64,000 nt of DNA from Bacillota bacterium (GTDB lineage Bacteria > Bacillota_I > Bacilli_A > RFN20 > CAG-288), in assembly GCA_023398335.1 (NCBI GenBank), contig JAEWSJ010000006.1, positions 62,001 to 126,000 on the forward strand, in the 5' to 3' direction. A program made the translations under genes and the position numbers. Under the pieces are notes generated by a model. The model was given only the letters and a program-made list of their open reading frames with translations. It had not been told where the DNA came from and ran no database searches. Position 1 is the stretch's first letter. Every line of letters begins with the position of its first letter. Shown one piece after another: positions 18,431 to 27,308 of this stretch.

Positions 18431-19900
18431 TTGAATTTATTTGAAAAACTACCAGAAAATTTCTTCTCAATCTTATCAAGAAAATTTAAATCCGTTTACG
18501 CTTTTTCATTAATAACCCTTTATGAGACCTTGAGAGTATATAAAACACAAATAAAGAAATCGGATTATTTAAGTGCGTTAAGAAGTCATGGTGAAGAGAT
18601 CATGAATCTTTTTGATGTCTCCTTAGATAAACTAGATGATAAAACCGATGAAGAAGAAGTAACTTTTGAAGTTGATGAATCGACTTTGGCCGCCAAAACA
18701 AATTACATCTTCCGTAAATTGCTTATTACCGGATGGATTTCTGTTGAAAGGGATGTTAAGACTAATGTCGAATATGTTTATCTTCCGTCGTATTCAATTC
18801 GTATGTTGGAATTGTTGTCAAATTTGACTTCAAATTCTAATTTATATATTCCACTTGTTCATCAAACATATTCTGAATTATGTTTGGAAGATGAAAAAGA
18901 AGATGATTATATGTTTAAGAGCCTTGTCAGCGCTAGAAAGAATGCTGATGAACTAGAACTTAATGTTACTTTGCTTCATCATTCTATCTGCGTATTTGGG
19001 CATAATTTAAATTCGGTATTTGAACCTAATGAAGTACTTCGTCAACACTTTGATATTTATCGTAGTGAAGTAAGTGATAAGATTTATCACCCGATGAAAA
19101 CTTATGATTCTTTGGGCCTATATGCGATTCCTACAATCGAAATATTGAAAAGATGGCAAAGAGATAAAAGAATTATGGGTAAGCTTGTTGCTCAAGCTCG
19201 TTTTGATTCTAATTATCTCAAACTTAAAGCGAGTGAAGTGGCTGAAGTTGTATATAAAATGCTTCAGGAAACTATCGATATATTTGGAAAACTTAATATT
19301 GCCTTTAGCGACATTGATAAAGCAAACTCAAAATATACTGAAGCGGTTCAAAAGAAAGTTAATTTCTTGTCAAACGCTGATAAATCCATAAAAGGTAAAT
19401 TAGATGCCATCATCTTGGCGATGGCTAAAGGAATATCTTCTTCTAGTATTAACGACGCTCAAAATGATTATGAGAATGTTGAAATAATCTCCAAAGTAGG
19501 AGAGACCATTAATATTTATCATCAAGGTTATTTAGATTCCGATTCCTTAACATTACCATTCAAGCGTAAAATTAAGGAAAATCTAGATCCGTTACCATTA
19601 GAGGATGCGTATTTTGGAGATGATTCCTTGATGAACGACTTCTTGGACTCCGAAGTTAATAATTTCTCGCAAGATGCAATTATTGATTTCTATTTGAGAA
19701 ATTTTGGAGATAAGAATGTCGTCACGACTGATGATTTTATTATTGAAGATGTTGATGAACTTGTTCTTTACATCTTAGGTATTGTTAAAGCTGAATTTGA
19801 CGAAATGTTCTTCTCAATTGAAAAAGTTGGGGAGAAAACAATTAATGGTAATTTCCAAATACCACTATATAAGTTTAAAAGAGTAAGAAAGGGGAGATAA
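18431..19900 (+). CDS. jetA: Wadjet-type condensin subunit JetA (DUF5716-like)
   Basis: This 489-residue protein resembles the JetA subunit of type II Wadjet systems. The opening Leu-Phe-Glu-Lys-Leu-Pro-Glu-Asn-Phe-Phe-Ser-Ile-Leu is characteristic. The N-terminal half is winged-helix-like (kleisin-type) and the middle (about 250-340) is helical and probably coiled coil. JetA is the kleisin that bridges the JetC ATPase. The start codon is TTG at 18431 with GAGAGGAA upstream; no better ATG exists nearby. It is the first gene of a three-gene operon with jetB 1 base downstream. Family recognition rests on motif, length and gene order, not a search. Confidence 0.85.
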   Translation: MNLFEKLPENFFSILSRKFKSVYAFSLITLYETLRVYKTQIKKSDYLSALRSHGEEIMNLFDVSLDKLDDKTDEEEVTFEVDESTLAAKTNYIFRKLLITGWISVERDVKTNVEYVYLPSYSIRMLELLSNLTSNSNLYIPLVHQTYSELCLEDEKEDDYMFKSLVSARKNADELELNVTLLHHSICVFGHNLNSVFEPNEVLRQHFDIYRSEVSDKIYHPMKTYDSLGLYAIPTIEILKRWQRDKRIMGKLVAQARFDSNYLKLKASEVAEVVYKMLQETIDIFGKLNIAFSDIDKANSKYTEAVQKKVNFLSNADKSIKGKLDAIILAMAKGISSSSINDAQNDYENVEIISKVGETINIYHQGYLDSDSLTLPFKRKIKENLDPLPLEDAYFGDDSLMNDFLDSEVNNFSQDAIIDFYLRNFGDKNVVTTDDFIIEDVDELVLYILGIVKAEFDEMFFSIEKVGEKTINGNFQIPLYKFKRVRKGR

Positions 19901-19901
19901 T

Positions 19902-20558
19902 ATGTTTGTTGAAGATTTTGAAAAATTAACTCGTGGTGAGCAAAATCAGTTTAAAGCAATTACTAATGACATCTTATACACATGTTTTATCGTTAGAAAA
20001 AGCTTTGATAAAATCTCTAATATGAGCAAAATAAATCCGTCATATTTATTTATTGAAAGACATTTTGATTTATTTAATAATTATCTTTCTTATATGGATA
20101 TGGAAATAGTTAAAGATGATGATAATGGTGTTGTGTTTTTAACATCTGAGTCGGAGACTAATAGATTAAGACTTGATTCCGTTACAACTTTAGTTGTATA
20201 TGCTTTACGTTCTTTCTACGAAGAAAAATTAGCAAATAATCCTTCTTCTTTAGAAGTTTATATGGACTCCGTAAGTTTTAAATTATTCTTAAAGCAACTC
20301 GGCTTAACAACAGTAAATAAAAGGCTTTCCTCTGTCTCTTTAGCTTCATCTTTAAGAAATTTGTCTCATTACAATATTATTTGTCGCGCTCAACATAATT
20401 TCTCAGACCCATCTTATTCATTTTACATTTTACCTTCCATTAGATACGTTATTTCTAATGCTAAGTTAAATGCTTTATATGATCAAATAGAGAAAATTAA
20501 TAATGGAGATTCTTTGGAAGAAGAGAATTCATTACTTAGTGATGGAGGAGAAAACTAA
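19902..20558 (+). CDS. jetB: Wadjet-type condensin subunit JetB (DUF4194-like)
   Basis: This 218-residue protein has the size, charge and position of JetB, the MukE/KITE-like winged-helix subunit that binds the kleisin JetA. A strand-rich segment Asp-Asp-Asn-Gly-Val-Val-Phe-Leu (about residue 72-79) is followed by Leu-Asp-Ser-Val-Thr-Thr-Leu-Val-Val-Tyr-Ala-Leu-Arg (about 90-102), as in DUF4194. A GGGGAG site precedes the ATG. Its stop overlaps the jetC start (TAATG), indicating coupled translation and fixed stoichiometry. Confidence 0.85.
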   Translation: MFVEDFEKLTRGEQNQFKAITNDILYTCFIVRKSFDKISNMSKINPSYLFIERHFDLFNNYLSYMDMEIVKDDDNGVVFLTSESETNRLRLDSVTTLVVYALRSFYEEKLANNPSSLEVYMDSVSFKLFLKQLGLTTVNKRLSSVSLASSLRNLSHYNIICRAQHNFSDPSYSFYILPSIRYVISNAKLNALYDQIEKINNGDSLEEENSLLSDGGEN

Positions 20559-23500
20559 TGAAAAAAATAGTTAAACTTCGTTTGATAAATTGGCATTTGT
20601 TTTTTAATGAAACTACTGATATTGATGATATTACTTTTTTAACTGGCGCTAACGGCACAGGAAAATCAACAATCATTGATGCCATGCAAATTCTTCTTCT
20701 CGGCGATACTTCCGGACGTAACTTTAACAAAGCTGCTAACGATAAAACCGGTCGTACTTTAAGAGGATATTTACGTGGTGAACTTGGTGAAACTTCTGAT
20801 GGAAAAATCATGGCTTTACGTCCAGGAAGATTCACTTCATATGTTGCAATGGAATTTTATGATGATTCAAGCGACTCATCATTTACTTTAGGTATTGTCT
20901 TTGATTGCTTTGAAGATGATTCAGAAGAACATCATTTCTTCTTTATCAAAGATAAATTTCCAACGAACAACTTTACCAATAGAGAGATGATTGATAAAGA
21001 ACAACCTCGTCCGTTGGCATATAAAGAATTATCCAAATTCTTATCTGAAACATATCAACCAAGTCAATTTAAATTCTTTGATTCAAATACGATGTATCAA
21101 AACTTTATTAAAGAAGAACTTGGTAATTTACCAGATAAGTATTTTACTTTATTTAAAAAAGCTGTTTCGTTCTCACCTATTACAAATATTTCTAATTTTA
21201 TTACAGAATTTGTTTGCGATATTGATTACAACATTGATATTGAACCAATGAGACAAAACATCGAGCAATACAAGTTACTTGAACTGGAAGCTAAACGTAT
21301 ACAAACTAAAGTTGATGCTTTAAATGGCATCAAAGAAGCGTATGAAAGTTTCAGAAAAAATATCGATAGTATGTCTTTGGCAAATTACGTTATTACTAGA
21401 GCTAGATTTGAGGCATATAAACAAGAAATTGATCAATATGAGAAGAATCTTTCTGATAAGAAACAACGCAAAGATGAAATTAATCAAAAACTTATTGAGA
21501 ATGACGTTCAAATTAAAGAATTAAAGAGCGATAAAGAGCAATATTTAGCTAAGAAAGTTGGTTCTTCGGGTTATTCGCTTTCTTCTTCTTTAATTTCTAA
21601 AAAGAATCAAGCTTTAGAGAAGATTCAAACCATTGAACAAAACTATCAAACGATGACTGCAACTATTACTTCATCAATTAACGATTATGAAAGTATTATT
21701 AAACGTATCCAGTCTCGTTTATCTTCTTTTGATGATTCATTCTTAACTGATGATGAACAAAATATGTTGGATGAATTTAAGAATATTCAAAACGAATTTG
21801 CTCAAACAATATTTGAAGTAAAATCAGCTATAAATAGCAAGTCATTAAGTGCTGAAATAATCAAAGAATTACAAGCGGAAATGTCTTCCTATCATTCTTA
21901 TGCTTCAAAGATGATTCGTACTTTGGAGACTTCAGTCTTTAATTTACAAGGCAACATCTCATCTCTTGATATGGAACTTTGTGAGATTAACAGTGGACGT
22001 AAACCATTTAAGAATATTTATCTTGAAGTTAAATCCGCCCTTGAAAATGATTTGAAATTAAAATATCCACATGCGAAAGTTGAGACCTATTGCGACTTAG
22101 TAGATATTCGTGATAAGAAATGGACAAAGTCTATTGAAGCTGCTATATTCAATCAAAAGTTTAACTTCTTCGTGGAAGAAGATTATTATGAAGAAGCCGC
22201 TAAATGTTTAGCTCGCATTGCACGTGAGTATAATTATTACAATATTTCTGTCGTTGATACTGCAAAGTTAATCGATCGTAATTTTGAAGCGAATCCAAAT
22301 AGCGTGGCTGAAGAAATAATTACCGATCATGAAGGAGCAAGAGCGTATACAAACTTCCTTCTTGGACGTATTAAGAAATGCGATACTTTTGCTGAAGCGA
22401 GAGAATCTGGCAACGGACTTTTAGCCAATTGTACCGGATATAGAAACTTTGCCTCGTGGTATTTAAATATCAAACTTGCTGAGGTTTCATTTATTGGAAC
22501 TAAGCTTGATAACTCCACTATTCTTGCTAAAAAAGATGAATTTTCTTCATATAATAAAGACTTTGAAAAATACAATGAATTACTAAATTATTTTAATAGC
22601 ATTGCTTTAATTGAAGTTATCAATACTACTCAAGCCCGTACTTTCGCGGCTGATATTAACGATTATTCACCAAAGATGAAAACCTTGGATGATGAAGTCG
22701 AAAGATACGAACAAGAACTAGAAGAAGGTTCACTTGGTGAAGTAAATGATTTCGATAAGAAAATCACTGCTATTGATGAAGATATTGCTTCCATTGAAAA
22801 TGAAAGTAATAACTTACGTGTTCAACTTGGTGGAATTGAAACTCAAATTCTTCAACTTGAAAACGAATTAATTCCAAATAAGAGAAATCTTCTATCTCAT
22901 CAAGGGGTCGAACTACAAAAATTTGATGCTGCTTTAGTTGAAGAGAAGTTTGATCCTTTCTTCGCTAATGCGATGGAGAATTTATCTTTGAATCAAATTG
23001 TTACCGATGCTCAAACTCATTATGTTCAAACTCAGAATAAACTTGGCGCATCAAAATCCAGACTTATGGATTTACGTAGTAAGTACGTGGCAACATACAA
23101 TTTAAGTTATGATGTTACAAAGGAAAATACAAATGAAGAGTTTGATTCGGAATTAACTAATCTTGAAACTGTTTTACTTCCAACTTACGCTTCCAAAATT
23201 GATTCTGCACATAAGAAAGCTATTAAAGAATTTAAAGATGATTTCATCTATAAACTCAGAACAAGCTTTGAAACAATTAAGGCACAAATTAACGATTTAA
23301 ATACCGCGTTAAAAGAAGTAAAATTCGGACGTGATTCATATCGTTTCTCTGTTGAGCCAAATAAAGATTATATGAATTACTATAATATGATTACAGATGA
23401 TTTATTATTAAATGTTGGTGATGCAGAAGATATATATCTTGAAAAATATAAAGATAGCATGGCTGACTTATTCAATATGATCTCTGATTCAACTGATCAA

Positions 23501-23959
23501 TCAGGCGATGTTAAAGCTCAAATACTAGAAAACATTCAAAAGTTTACTGATTATCGAACCTATTTGATTTTCGATCTTTTAGTTAGAAGAGGCGAAAACG
23601 AAGTTGAATCATCCTTAGCACGTACATTTAAACGTCAATCTGGTGGTGAAACTCAAACCCCATTCTACATTTCAATTTTAGCTTCCTTTGCTCAACTTTA
23701 TCGTTGCCAAGATCAATCTAACAACGATACGTTAAGACTGGTTATCTTTGATGAAGCTTTCTCAAAGATGGATGGTAGCAGAATTAAAGAAGCGGTTGGT
23801 TTACTCAGAAGTTTCGGCTTACAAGCAATATTATCAACTCCTTCAGAAAAATTGCGAGATTTATCAAAAGAAGTTGACTTGGTTCTTGTTGCAATTCATG
23901 ATACTAAGAAGAATAGATCCTATCTTGATAAGTATCAAGAAGTTAAGAGAATTAACTAA
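20558..23959 (+). CDS. jetC: Wadjet/MukB-like SMC ATPase JetC
   Basis: This 1133-residue SMC-like ATPase should extrude DNA loops as a dimer bound by JetA and JetB. The N-terminal head carries Walker A Gly-Ala-Asn-Gly-Thr-Gly-Lys-Ser (about residues 31-38). Long coiled-coil arms (about 230-450 and 680-960) flank a hinge-like globular region (about 480-650). The C-terminal head has the signature Gln-Ser-Gly-Gly-Glu-Thr-Gln-Thr-Pro (about 1027-1035), typical of JetC/MukB rather than Smc, and Walker B Leu-Val-Ile-Phe-Asp-Glu-Ala-Phe (about 1062). A strong terminator follows 6 bases after the stop, so the operon ends without jetD. Confidence 0.9.
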   Translation: MKKIVKLRLINWHLFFNETTDIDDITFLTGANGTGKSTIIDAMQILLLGDTSGRNFNKAANDKTGRTLRGYLRGELGETSDGKIMALRPGRFTSYVAMEFYDDSSDSSFTLGIVFDCFEDDSEEHHFFFIKDKFPTNNFTNREMIDKEQPRPLAYKELSKFLSETYQPSQFKFFDSNTMYQNFIKEELGNLPDKYFTLFKKAVSFSPITNISNFITEFVCDIDYNIDIEPMRQNIEQYKLLELEAKRIQTKVDALNGIKEAYESFRKNIDSMSLANYVITRARFEAYKQEIDQYEKNLSDKKQRKDEINQKLIENDVQIKELKSDKEQYLAKKVGSSGYSLSSSLISKKNQALEKIQTIEQNYQTMTATITSSINDYESIIKRIQSRLSSFDDSFLTDDEQNMLDEFKNIQNEFAQTIFEVKSAINSKSLSAEIIKELQAEMSSYHSYASKMIRTLETSVFNLQGNISSLDMELCEINSGRKPFKNIYLEVKSALENDLKLKYPHAKVETYCDLVDIRDKKWTKSIEAAIFNQKFNFFVEEDYYEEAAKCLARIAREYNYYNISVVDTAKLIDRNFEANPNSVAEEIITDHEGARAYTNFLLGRIKKCDTFAEARESGNGLLANCTGYRNFASWYLNIKLAEVSFIGTKLDNSTILAKKDEFSSYNKDFEKYNELLNYFNSIALIEVINTTQARTFAADINDYSPKMKTLDDEVERYEQELEEGSLGEVNDFDKKITAIDEDIASIENESNNLRVQLGGIETQILQLENELIPNKRNLLSHQGVELQKFDAALVEEKFDPFFANAMENLSLNQIVTDAQTHYVQTQNKLGASKSRLMDLRSKYVATYNLSYDVTKENTNEEFDSELTNLETVLLPTYASKIDSAHKKAIKEFKDDFIYKLRTSFETIKAQINDLNTALKEVKFGRDSYRFSVEPNKDYMNYYNMITDDLLLNVGDAEDIYLEKYKDSMADLFNMISDSTDQSGDVKAQILENIQKFTDYRTYLIFDLLVRRGENEVESSLARTFKRQSGGETQTPFYISILASFAQLYRCQDQSNNDTLRLVIFDEAFSKMDGSRIKEAVGLLRSFGLQAILSTPSEKLRDLSKEVDLVLVAIHDTKKNRSYLDKYQEVKRIN

Positions 23960-23965
23960 TTATTT

Positions 23966-23995
23966 AAGCGCGTTGATAAATTCAACGCGCTTTTT
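23966..23995 (+). terminator. Rho-independent terminator closing jetABC
   Basis: AAGCGCGTTGA pairs with TCAACGCGCTT and a T run follows. It lies directly after the jetC stop and leaves no room for a fourth gene. Confidence 0.92.
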
Positions 23996-24027
23996 AGATG
24001 AAAAACATATTATTTTCGACTAAAGTC

Positions 24028-24082
24028 TTTACATTTGTGTAAATATATGTTAAAAAAATAAACGTTAACAAAAATTGTTAAC
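24028..24082. promoter_or_regulatory. Two palindromes upstream of the lysine riboswitch
   Basis: TTTACATTTGTGTAAA (24028-24043) is a perfect inverted repeat around TTTG. GTTAACAAAAATTGTTAAC (24064-24082) is a second near-perfect palindrome. They lie in the promoter region of the transporter operon and look like operator sites for dimeric regulators. No regulator can be named. Confidence 0.4.
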
Positions 24083-24094
24083 ATATTTGTCACA

Positions 24095-24275
24095 AAGTAG
24101 AGGCGCAATTATTAATTAGTAACAAGTGCTAGTGAAAAGGATTCACGTTATGCATTTGCGAAAGGGAATGGTTGCCGAAAGACTTCTTCTAATCCTTAAG
24201 AGAAGATCTTGGTCAATTTCATAAGATGAATTTGACTGTCACTTAATTTAATTAAGTGGAGAGCTATTGTTGTGT
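24095..24275 (+). promoter_or_regulatory. Lysine riboswitch (L box)
   Basis: Conserved L-box elements appear in order: the AGAGGCGCAA start (24099), an AGTAACAAGTG segment, GCGAAAGGGAATGGTTGCCGAAAG-type internal core (shown here only as GAAAGG and GCCGAA), GACTGTCAC (24235) and TGGAGAGCTATTG at the 3' end. In this class the aptamer binds lysine and five helices radiate from the core. A hairpin terminator follows at 24306. The downstream genes encode a polar-amino-acid ABC importer, so lysine should repress its expression by premature termination. Confidence 0.9.
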
Positions 24276-24305
24276 TGAACTAAAAAATTTATTAGTATCA
24301 ATATA

Positions 24306-24338
24306 GCGATGGTTCATTAACATGTCCATCGCTTTTTT
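24306..24338 (+). terminator. Riboswitch expression-platform terminator
   Basis: GCGATGG (24306-24312) pairs with CCATCGC (24326-24332) and six T follow. It stands between the lysine aptamer and the first transporter gene and is the likely switchable attenuator. Confidence 0.85.
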
Positions 24339-24377
24339 CTTCTTATGGCAAATAGATAATGCATTGGAGGAAATAAT

Positions 24378-25259
24378 ATGAAAAATGCAAAATTTTTAGG
24401 AGTCTTAGCTTTAGCTGCTGGACTTGTTGTTGGTGTATCTAGCTGCGGTGAAAAGAGTGTTCTTACTATCGTACATTTTGATCAAACAATATTAGGTGAT
24501 ACTCAAAAGGACTTAGGAGTTTCGATTGGCTTAAGAAAAACTGATATGGAGTTAAAAGCTAAGGTAAATACATCTTTATCTTCCGTTTCAACCGCTACAA
24601 GAAACACATGGATGACTGAAGCACTTGAAAGATCAACGGCAGAAATTATCGCATCTGATTCCGCTATTACTACAGCTCCATTTGACTCAGCTAAAGAAAC
24701 CATCACAGTTGGACTTGAATGTAATTATGCACCATTTAACTGGACTGAAGTAAGTGCGAATAATTATTCGTGGCCTATTGAAGGGTCATCAGGTCAGTTT
24801 GCCGATGGATATGATATTACTATCGCTCGTAAAATTGCTGAAGATTTAAACTGCAACTTAAAGGTTGTTAAAATGGAATGGGATGCTTTAATTCCATCAT
24901 TAACAAGTAATACTATCGATCTTGTTATTGCTGGTATGACTGATACTGAAGAAAGAAGATTATCGATTGATTTTACCGATGAATATTATCGTTCTGAAAT
25001 GGTTCTCGTGGTAAATTCATCTTCCTCATATGCTACTGCTACTTCCTTAGAAGACTTTAGGGGTGCTAAGATTGTAAGCCAAACATCAACGGTTACCGAT
25101 GATGTTATCGAAACTTGGGTTGATTCATTTGGAATCACTCACTTAAATGCTATGTCTAGTTTTGCTGTTTGTGCGACAGCAGTTACAAGTGGTGCGGCTG
25201 ATGCGATGACGGCTGAACTTCCAGTTGCCACTTCCATTGTTAATGGAGCGAATAGATAA
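24378..25259 (+). CDS. Lysine-type ABC transporter binding lipoprotein, apparently circularly permuted
   Basis: This 293-residue lipoprotein has a signal peptide ending in Val-Ser-Ser-Cys (lipid Cys 23). Residues about 28-88 do not look like an N-terminus. They read like the usual C-terminal end of this SBP family: a Val-Ser-Ile-Gly-Leu-Arg-Lys strand, then Glu-Leu-Lys-Ala-Lys-Val-Asn and Ser-Thr-Ala-Thr-Arg-Asn-Thr-Trp-Met-Thr-Glu-Ala. The normal N-terminal lobe starts only near residue 107 (Thr-Val-Gly-Leu-Glu-Cys-Asn-Tyr-Ala-Pro-Phe-Asn-Trp). The protein then stops at Pro-Val-Ala-Thr-Ser-Ile-Val-Asn-Gly-Ala-Asn-Arg, just where that missing segment would follow. Binding residues such as Thr-Glu-Glu-Arg-Arg are kept. 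Its stop overlaps the permease start (TAATG). Confidence 0.9.
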   Translation: MKNAKFLGVLALAAGLVVGVSSCGEKSVLTIVHFDQTILGDTQKDLGVSIGLRKTDMELKAKVNTSLSSVSTATRNTWMTEALERSTAEIIASDSAITTAPFDSAKETITVGLECNYAPFNWTEVSANNYSWPIEGSSGQFADGYDITIARKIAEDLNCNLKVVKMEWDALIPSLTSNTIDLVIAGMTDTEERRLSIDFTDEYYRSEMVLVVNSSSSYATATSLEDFRGAKIVSQTSTVTDDVIETWVDSFGITHLNAMSSFAVCATAVTSGAADAMTAELPVATSIVNGANR

Positions 25260-26023
25260 TGGGATTTTGGGAAAGAATTGCATATTTATTTGAAAACTAT
25301 GGTGTTACTTTTGGTAACGGTGTTTGTTCAACATTAATTCTTGCAATATTTGGTACGTTTGTCGGTTTGTTTCTTGGTATATTATTGGCATTAGTTCGTA
25401 ATATTGAATATAAAGAAGCTGATCGAAAGATTACTAGGATAATTAAAAGATTTGCAAAGACAATTGTCTCGTGTTATATCAATTTCTTCAGAGGAACTCC
25501 AATGATGGTTCAAGCGATGATTTTCTTCTTTGCTATTCCAGTATGGACTTCTATTACAGGAGCGTGGATATTTAACGGATATATGGTTTGTGGATTAATT
25601 GTTATTACTATTAATACTGCAGCGTATATGGCTGAAATTGTTCGCTCTGGCTTAAATGGAATTGATAAAGGGCAAATAGAAGCGGCACGTAGTACCGGTA
25701 TGTCATATTTTCAAACGATGTTTACCATCGTTATGCCTCAAGCGTTAAAGAATTCTTTACCAACAATTCTTAATGAATATATTGTTAATGTCAAAGACTC
25801 TTCGGTATTAAATGTTATTGGTCTTACTGAATTATACGCGAGTGTAAGTATTGCCACAAATAAAAATTATTTCAAAGTTGAAGGCTATGTTATTATCGCA
25901 GTTATATATTTAATCCTTACTCTTATTGCGACATTTATAGTTAAATTAATTTCGATGAAATTAGATGGAAAGAAAATTACTCTTAATCCGTTTAAGCACG
26001 CTAAATCAGTGGAGGTAAGATAA
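25259..26023 (+). CDS. Polar amino acid (lysine-type) ABC transporter permease
   Basis: This 254-residue inner-membrane subunit belongs to the HisM/GlnP-type permeases. It has an N-terminal TM pair, the Phe-Phe-Arg-Gly-Thr-Pro-Met-Met-Val-Gln motif (about residues 79-88) and the EAA loop Gly-Gln-Ile-Glu-Ala-Ala-Arg-Ser-Thr-Gly-Met (about 138-148), which docks on the ATPase. It starts within the stop of the binding-protein gene and ends 1 base before the ATPase gene, which has a GGAGG site. The upstream lysine riboswitch suggests lysine as substrate. A single permease gene implies a homodimer. Confidence 0.93.
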   Translation: MGFWERIAYLFENYGVTFGNGVCSTLILAIFGTFVGLFLGILLALVRNIEYKEADRKITRIIKRFAKTIVSCYINFFRGTPMMVQAMIFFFAIPVWTSITGAWIFNGYMVCGLIVITINTAAYMAEIVRSGLNGIDKGQIEAARSTGMSYFQTMFTIVMPQALKNSLPTILNEYIVNVKDSSVLNVIGLTELYASVSIATNKNYFKVEGYVIIAVIYLILTLIATFIVKLISMKLDGKKITLNPFKHAKSVEVR

Positions 26024-26024
26024 C

Positions 26025-27065
26025 ATGAGTGATAATATATTGTCCATTCAAAATCTGTCTAAACATTTCGGCTCTACTAAAGTCTTAAATGATATATCTT
26101 TAGAAGTTAATAAAGGTGAATGTATTGCCATTATTGGTCCTTCTGGCAGTGGTAAATCAACGTTCTTGCGTTGCATTAATCTTCTTGAGCAAGCGGATGG
26201 TGGGAAGGTATTATTTACAACTTTGGAATATTACCATGACTCGATTAATAAAATTAAAGAAATAGAAAAACACGCTAGAGTTTTAATTAATTCTCTCGAT
26301 AAAAAATCTGAATCATATAAAGATGATGTTGAAGATATTAATTCCGAGAAAGATGCTAAATTATCCGAAATTAAAAAGGTCAGAGTTACAAGAAGAATTG
26401 ATGACAGTGGATTTTTAAGACTAAAAGAAATAAAAAGAGAAATCAAAGCTTTGAAGAAAGATAATTCGATTGATAAGGATGATAAAGCGGTTAGATTTGA
26501 AAATTACCGTGCTGAAATTGCTGATTTAAAAAGAAATGCGGAACACATTGATATTAATAAAGTTCGTACTCAAATCGGAATGGTATTTCAATCGTTTAAT
26601 TTATTCAATAATTTCAATGTTATTGATAATTGTATTATTCCTCAAAGAAAAGTACTTAAAACACCACATGATATTGCTAGATCTATCGCTTTAGACAATT
26701 TAACTAAGGTTGGCATGATTGACCGAATAAATTATCGAGTCAGTGAAATATCTGGCGGACAAAAGCAACGTGTTGCAATAGCTAGAGCATTATCGATGAA
26801 TCCTGAAGTCTTATTATTCGATGAACCGACTTCTGCACTTGATCCTGAAATGGTCGGAGAAGTCTTAAATGTTATGAAAAACTTAGCAAATGATGGAATG
26901 ACTATGATTGTAGTTACACACGAAATGGAATTTGCGCGTAACGTTGCTGATAAAGTAGTCTTCATGGCTGATGGTTATGTTGTTGATGAAGGAACTCCTC
27001 ATCATATTTTTGAAGAATCAACGAATCCTCGTTTATTAGCGTTTTTAAGAAAAGAAGTTCAATAA
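26025..27065 (+). CDS. Amino acid ABC transporter ATPase with a ~100-residue helical insertion
   Basis: This GlnQ/HisP-type ATPase powers the importer. It has Walker A GPSGSGKS (residues 38-45), the Q loop in Val-Phe-Gln-Ser-Phe-Asn-Leu-Phe (about 188-195), signature Ser-Gly-Gly-Gln (about 243) and Walker B Leu-Leu-Phe-Asp-Glu-Pro (about 263). Family members are about 240-250 residues; this one has 346. The surplus lies between Gly-Gly-Lys-Val-Leu-Phe (about 64) and Asp-Ile-Asn-Lys-Val-Arg (about 176): a Lys/Glu-rich segment that looks like one or two long helices, perhaps a coiled-coil hairpin. All catalytic motifs are intact, so the enzyme should be active. A terminator follows. Confidence 0.95.
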   Translation: MSDNILSIQNLSKHFGSTKVLNDISLEVNKGECIAIIGPSGSGKSTFLRCINLLEQADGGKVLFTTLEYYHDSINKIKEIEKHARVLINSLDKKSESYKDDVEDINSEKDAKLSEIKKVRVTRRIDDSGFLRLKEIKREIKALKKDNSIDKDDKAVRFENYRAEIADLKRNAEHIDINKVRTQIGMVFQSFNLFNNFNVIDNCIIPQRKVLKTPHDIARSIALDNLTKVGMIDRINYRVSEISGGQKQRVAIARALSMNPEVLLFDEPTSALDPEMVGEVLNVMKNLANDGMTMIVVTHEMEFARNVADKVVFMADGYVVDEGTPHHIFEESTNPRLLAFLRKEVQ

Positions 27066-27076
27066 GATATATTAAT

Positions 27077-27107
27077 AAAATCGTTAGTTAATTCTAGCGA
27101 TTTTTTT
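27077..27107 (+). terminator. Rho-independent terminator after the ABC transporter operon
   Basis: AAAATCGTTAG pairs with CTAGCGATTTT (one mismatch) and is followed by seven T. Confidence 0.85.
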
Positions 27108-27308
27108 GATATGTAACCTTTTGATTGCGATAAAAAATGAATATTGTTGTTCGTAAAATTATCTTATAGATCCATATATTTGTAATTTACGCACATTGAA
27201 AGCGTAGAAGTTGGTATTTTTACCTTAGATTATTCAACATAAATATAGATTAATAATCTTTGTCTATTGTATAATGATGTTAGAAAGAAATAGAGGCGTG
27301 ATGGCATT

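Noticed and set aside
23996..24094. Fourth gene (jetD) hidden after jetC
   Set aside because: The terminator lies directly after jetC and all frames up to the riboswitch are short and without start signals.
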